A stretch of DNA of 21,464 nt from Jimgerdemannia flammicorona (Eukaryota > Mucoromycota > Endogonomycetes > Endogonales > Endogonaceae): contig RBNI01001651.1 in the NCBI GenBank assembly GCA_003990745.1, forward strand, positions 1-21,464, in the 5' to 3' direction. Of this stretch, positions 20,441 through 21,464 are shown piece after piece. How positions within the stretch are numbered: the stretch's first letter is position 1; each line of letters opens with the position of its first letter. A program made the translations under genes and the position numbers. A model generated the notes under the pieces. That model was not told where the DNA came from, did no database searches, and was given only the letters and a program-made list of their open reading frames with translations.

Positions 20441-20442
<2 letters not shown>

Positions 20443-21464
20443 GTAACTGCTAAGAGATAAGCTAGAAGGTAGGATCTCTAGCAGAGTAGTAGCAATCTTG
20501 CAGAATAGCAAGAGATAGATAGCATCATCCCTTTCTCCACTACCTTACTGGTTACAAGGTTTGGTAGGCGACCTTCTAAGTCCTCTTTCCCCTATTTTTA
20601 CCCCCTCTACCTCGGGTTGATTTGCTGTATCTGCAAGGGCATGGTGGGAGGAGGATAATGGTGATGAGTTGCCTCTTTATTGGTGTCAGATTGGTACTTC
20701 CTCCACTTTTTCATGGATTCTGGTGCCTTCAACTGTATCTGGGGTGTATCTGTTCTGGTGTGGCACCTTCTTCCTTTTGCCATTACCAACAAGGAGTTGT
20801 CTTGGTATATCTCAGGCTATGTAGGGAGTCGGCTGACCTTGGGCATCAAGTGCTCAGTGTAGGTTACCTGTAGGTCCTTGGTGCCTGTGGTGGAGCCCTC
20901 TGGCTTTGGCGAGCTTCCCAGCAAGTGCAGTTCTGGTATAGGTGACTGTTTTTCAGGTGTTATTGGGATGGAAGAGGAGATGGCCATCACAGATAGAAGA
21001 AAGGGTGATTATAGTGAACCAGTAGAGTGCCAGGCTGGGGGTGGTCATCGGGGCTGGGGCAGATACTACTTTGGTGGGGCCTTTTGATTGGTGCGGCATG
21101 GTTAGGTGGTAGGTATCACTCTTGGCTTTTTTTGGCAATCAGTGGGGTTGGGCCCCAGTCATCAGGGGGGGTCGGGGGGCCTGAGGCTACCTATTTCAGG
21201 TGTCTTGGCTGCACTCAACTAGAACCAGGAGCTGACATGGCAATGTGATCAAGGCCCGCAGGCTTGAGTAGTGGGGTATTGGGAGTCTCCTCCTACCTCA
21301 CATGGAAGTCCTTTACTCATCTCAACTGGGAGAACTAGGCCCTACCCACCATATTGTGCTTTGATGAGGGTTTTTCTTTGCTTGTCATCCTCTTTGGAGT
21401 GGTAGAGGCTATTCTATTTGGCTTGGGTGTAGCCTTGTACATATGTTGGGTTCTCTTTTTTTTT
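20441..21464. other. Unassigned segment, not AT-rich
   Basis: Composition changes right after the poly-A run to G/T- and C/T-rich sequence with moderate CG depletion. Short frames exist on both strands (for example + 20680-20862 and - 21138-20953), none with a recognisable domain. High CC/GG and few CG recall the LINE at 13055, so another repeat is likely. The window ends in a T run. Confidence 0.4.

Overview
The window looks like a filamentous ascomycete (Pezizomycotina) genome. It has short 49-97 nt introns with GTAAGT/GTATGT-type donors, GC-rich coding exons, AT-rich blocks between them, and repeats with premature stops and lost active-site residues that fit C:G-to-T:A transitions. No rRNA or tRNA gene, CRISPR array or bacterial signal was seen. 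The species cannot be named from the sequence.

Layout. 1-1.66 kb is intergenic. 1.72-3.84 kb is a five-exon Atg22-like membrane transporter gene on the + strand, with a probable frame lesion in its last exon. 3.84-8.08 kb is mostly intergenic: one weak small ORF, a pair of hairpins, an AT-rich block and several long homopolymers. 8.08-8.66 kb is a well-supported two-exon gene for a 174-residue protein with two PPPY motifs, a PB1-like middle and a C-terminal membrane anchor. 8.66-9.53 kb is intergenic and then AT-rich.

9,532-17,487 is a complete but dead Ty3/gypsy LTR retrotransposon on the minus strand. It has two LTRs, a 5-bp target duplication (AATTT), a primer-binding site, a polypurine tract and one long decayed polyprotein frame. 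The domain order is Gag with a zinc knuckle, dUTPase, aspartic protease, reverse transcriptase, RNase H, integrase and a C-terminal chromodomain. A dUTPase between Gag and protease in a chromodomain element is the most notable observation in the window. A 5'-truncated LINE (13,055-14,902, minus strand), with its own 15-bp target duplication and a short poly-A tail, sits inside the RT region.

17.5-20.44 kb is a second decayed retroelement segment on the + strand, with a Gag-like zinc knuckle near 18.84 kb and a 3' end with AATAAA and 35 A's. Its 3' end shares a 12-nt motif with the nested LINE. 20.44-21.46 kb is unassigned and not AT-rich.

How it fits together. Two single-copy-looking, GC-rich genes lie beside a nested repeat block. 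The repeat block is CpG-depleted, and its active sites and stops look mutated by transitions, which fits repeat-induced point mutation or loss of methylated cytosines. The order of events in the nest is: LTR element first, LINE later.
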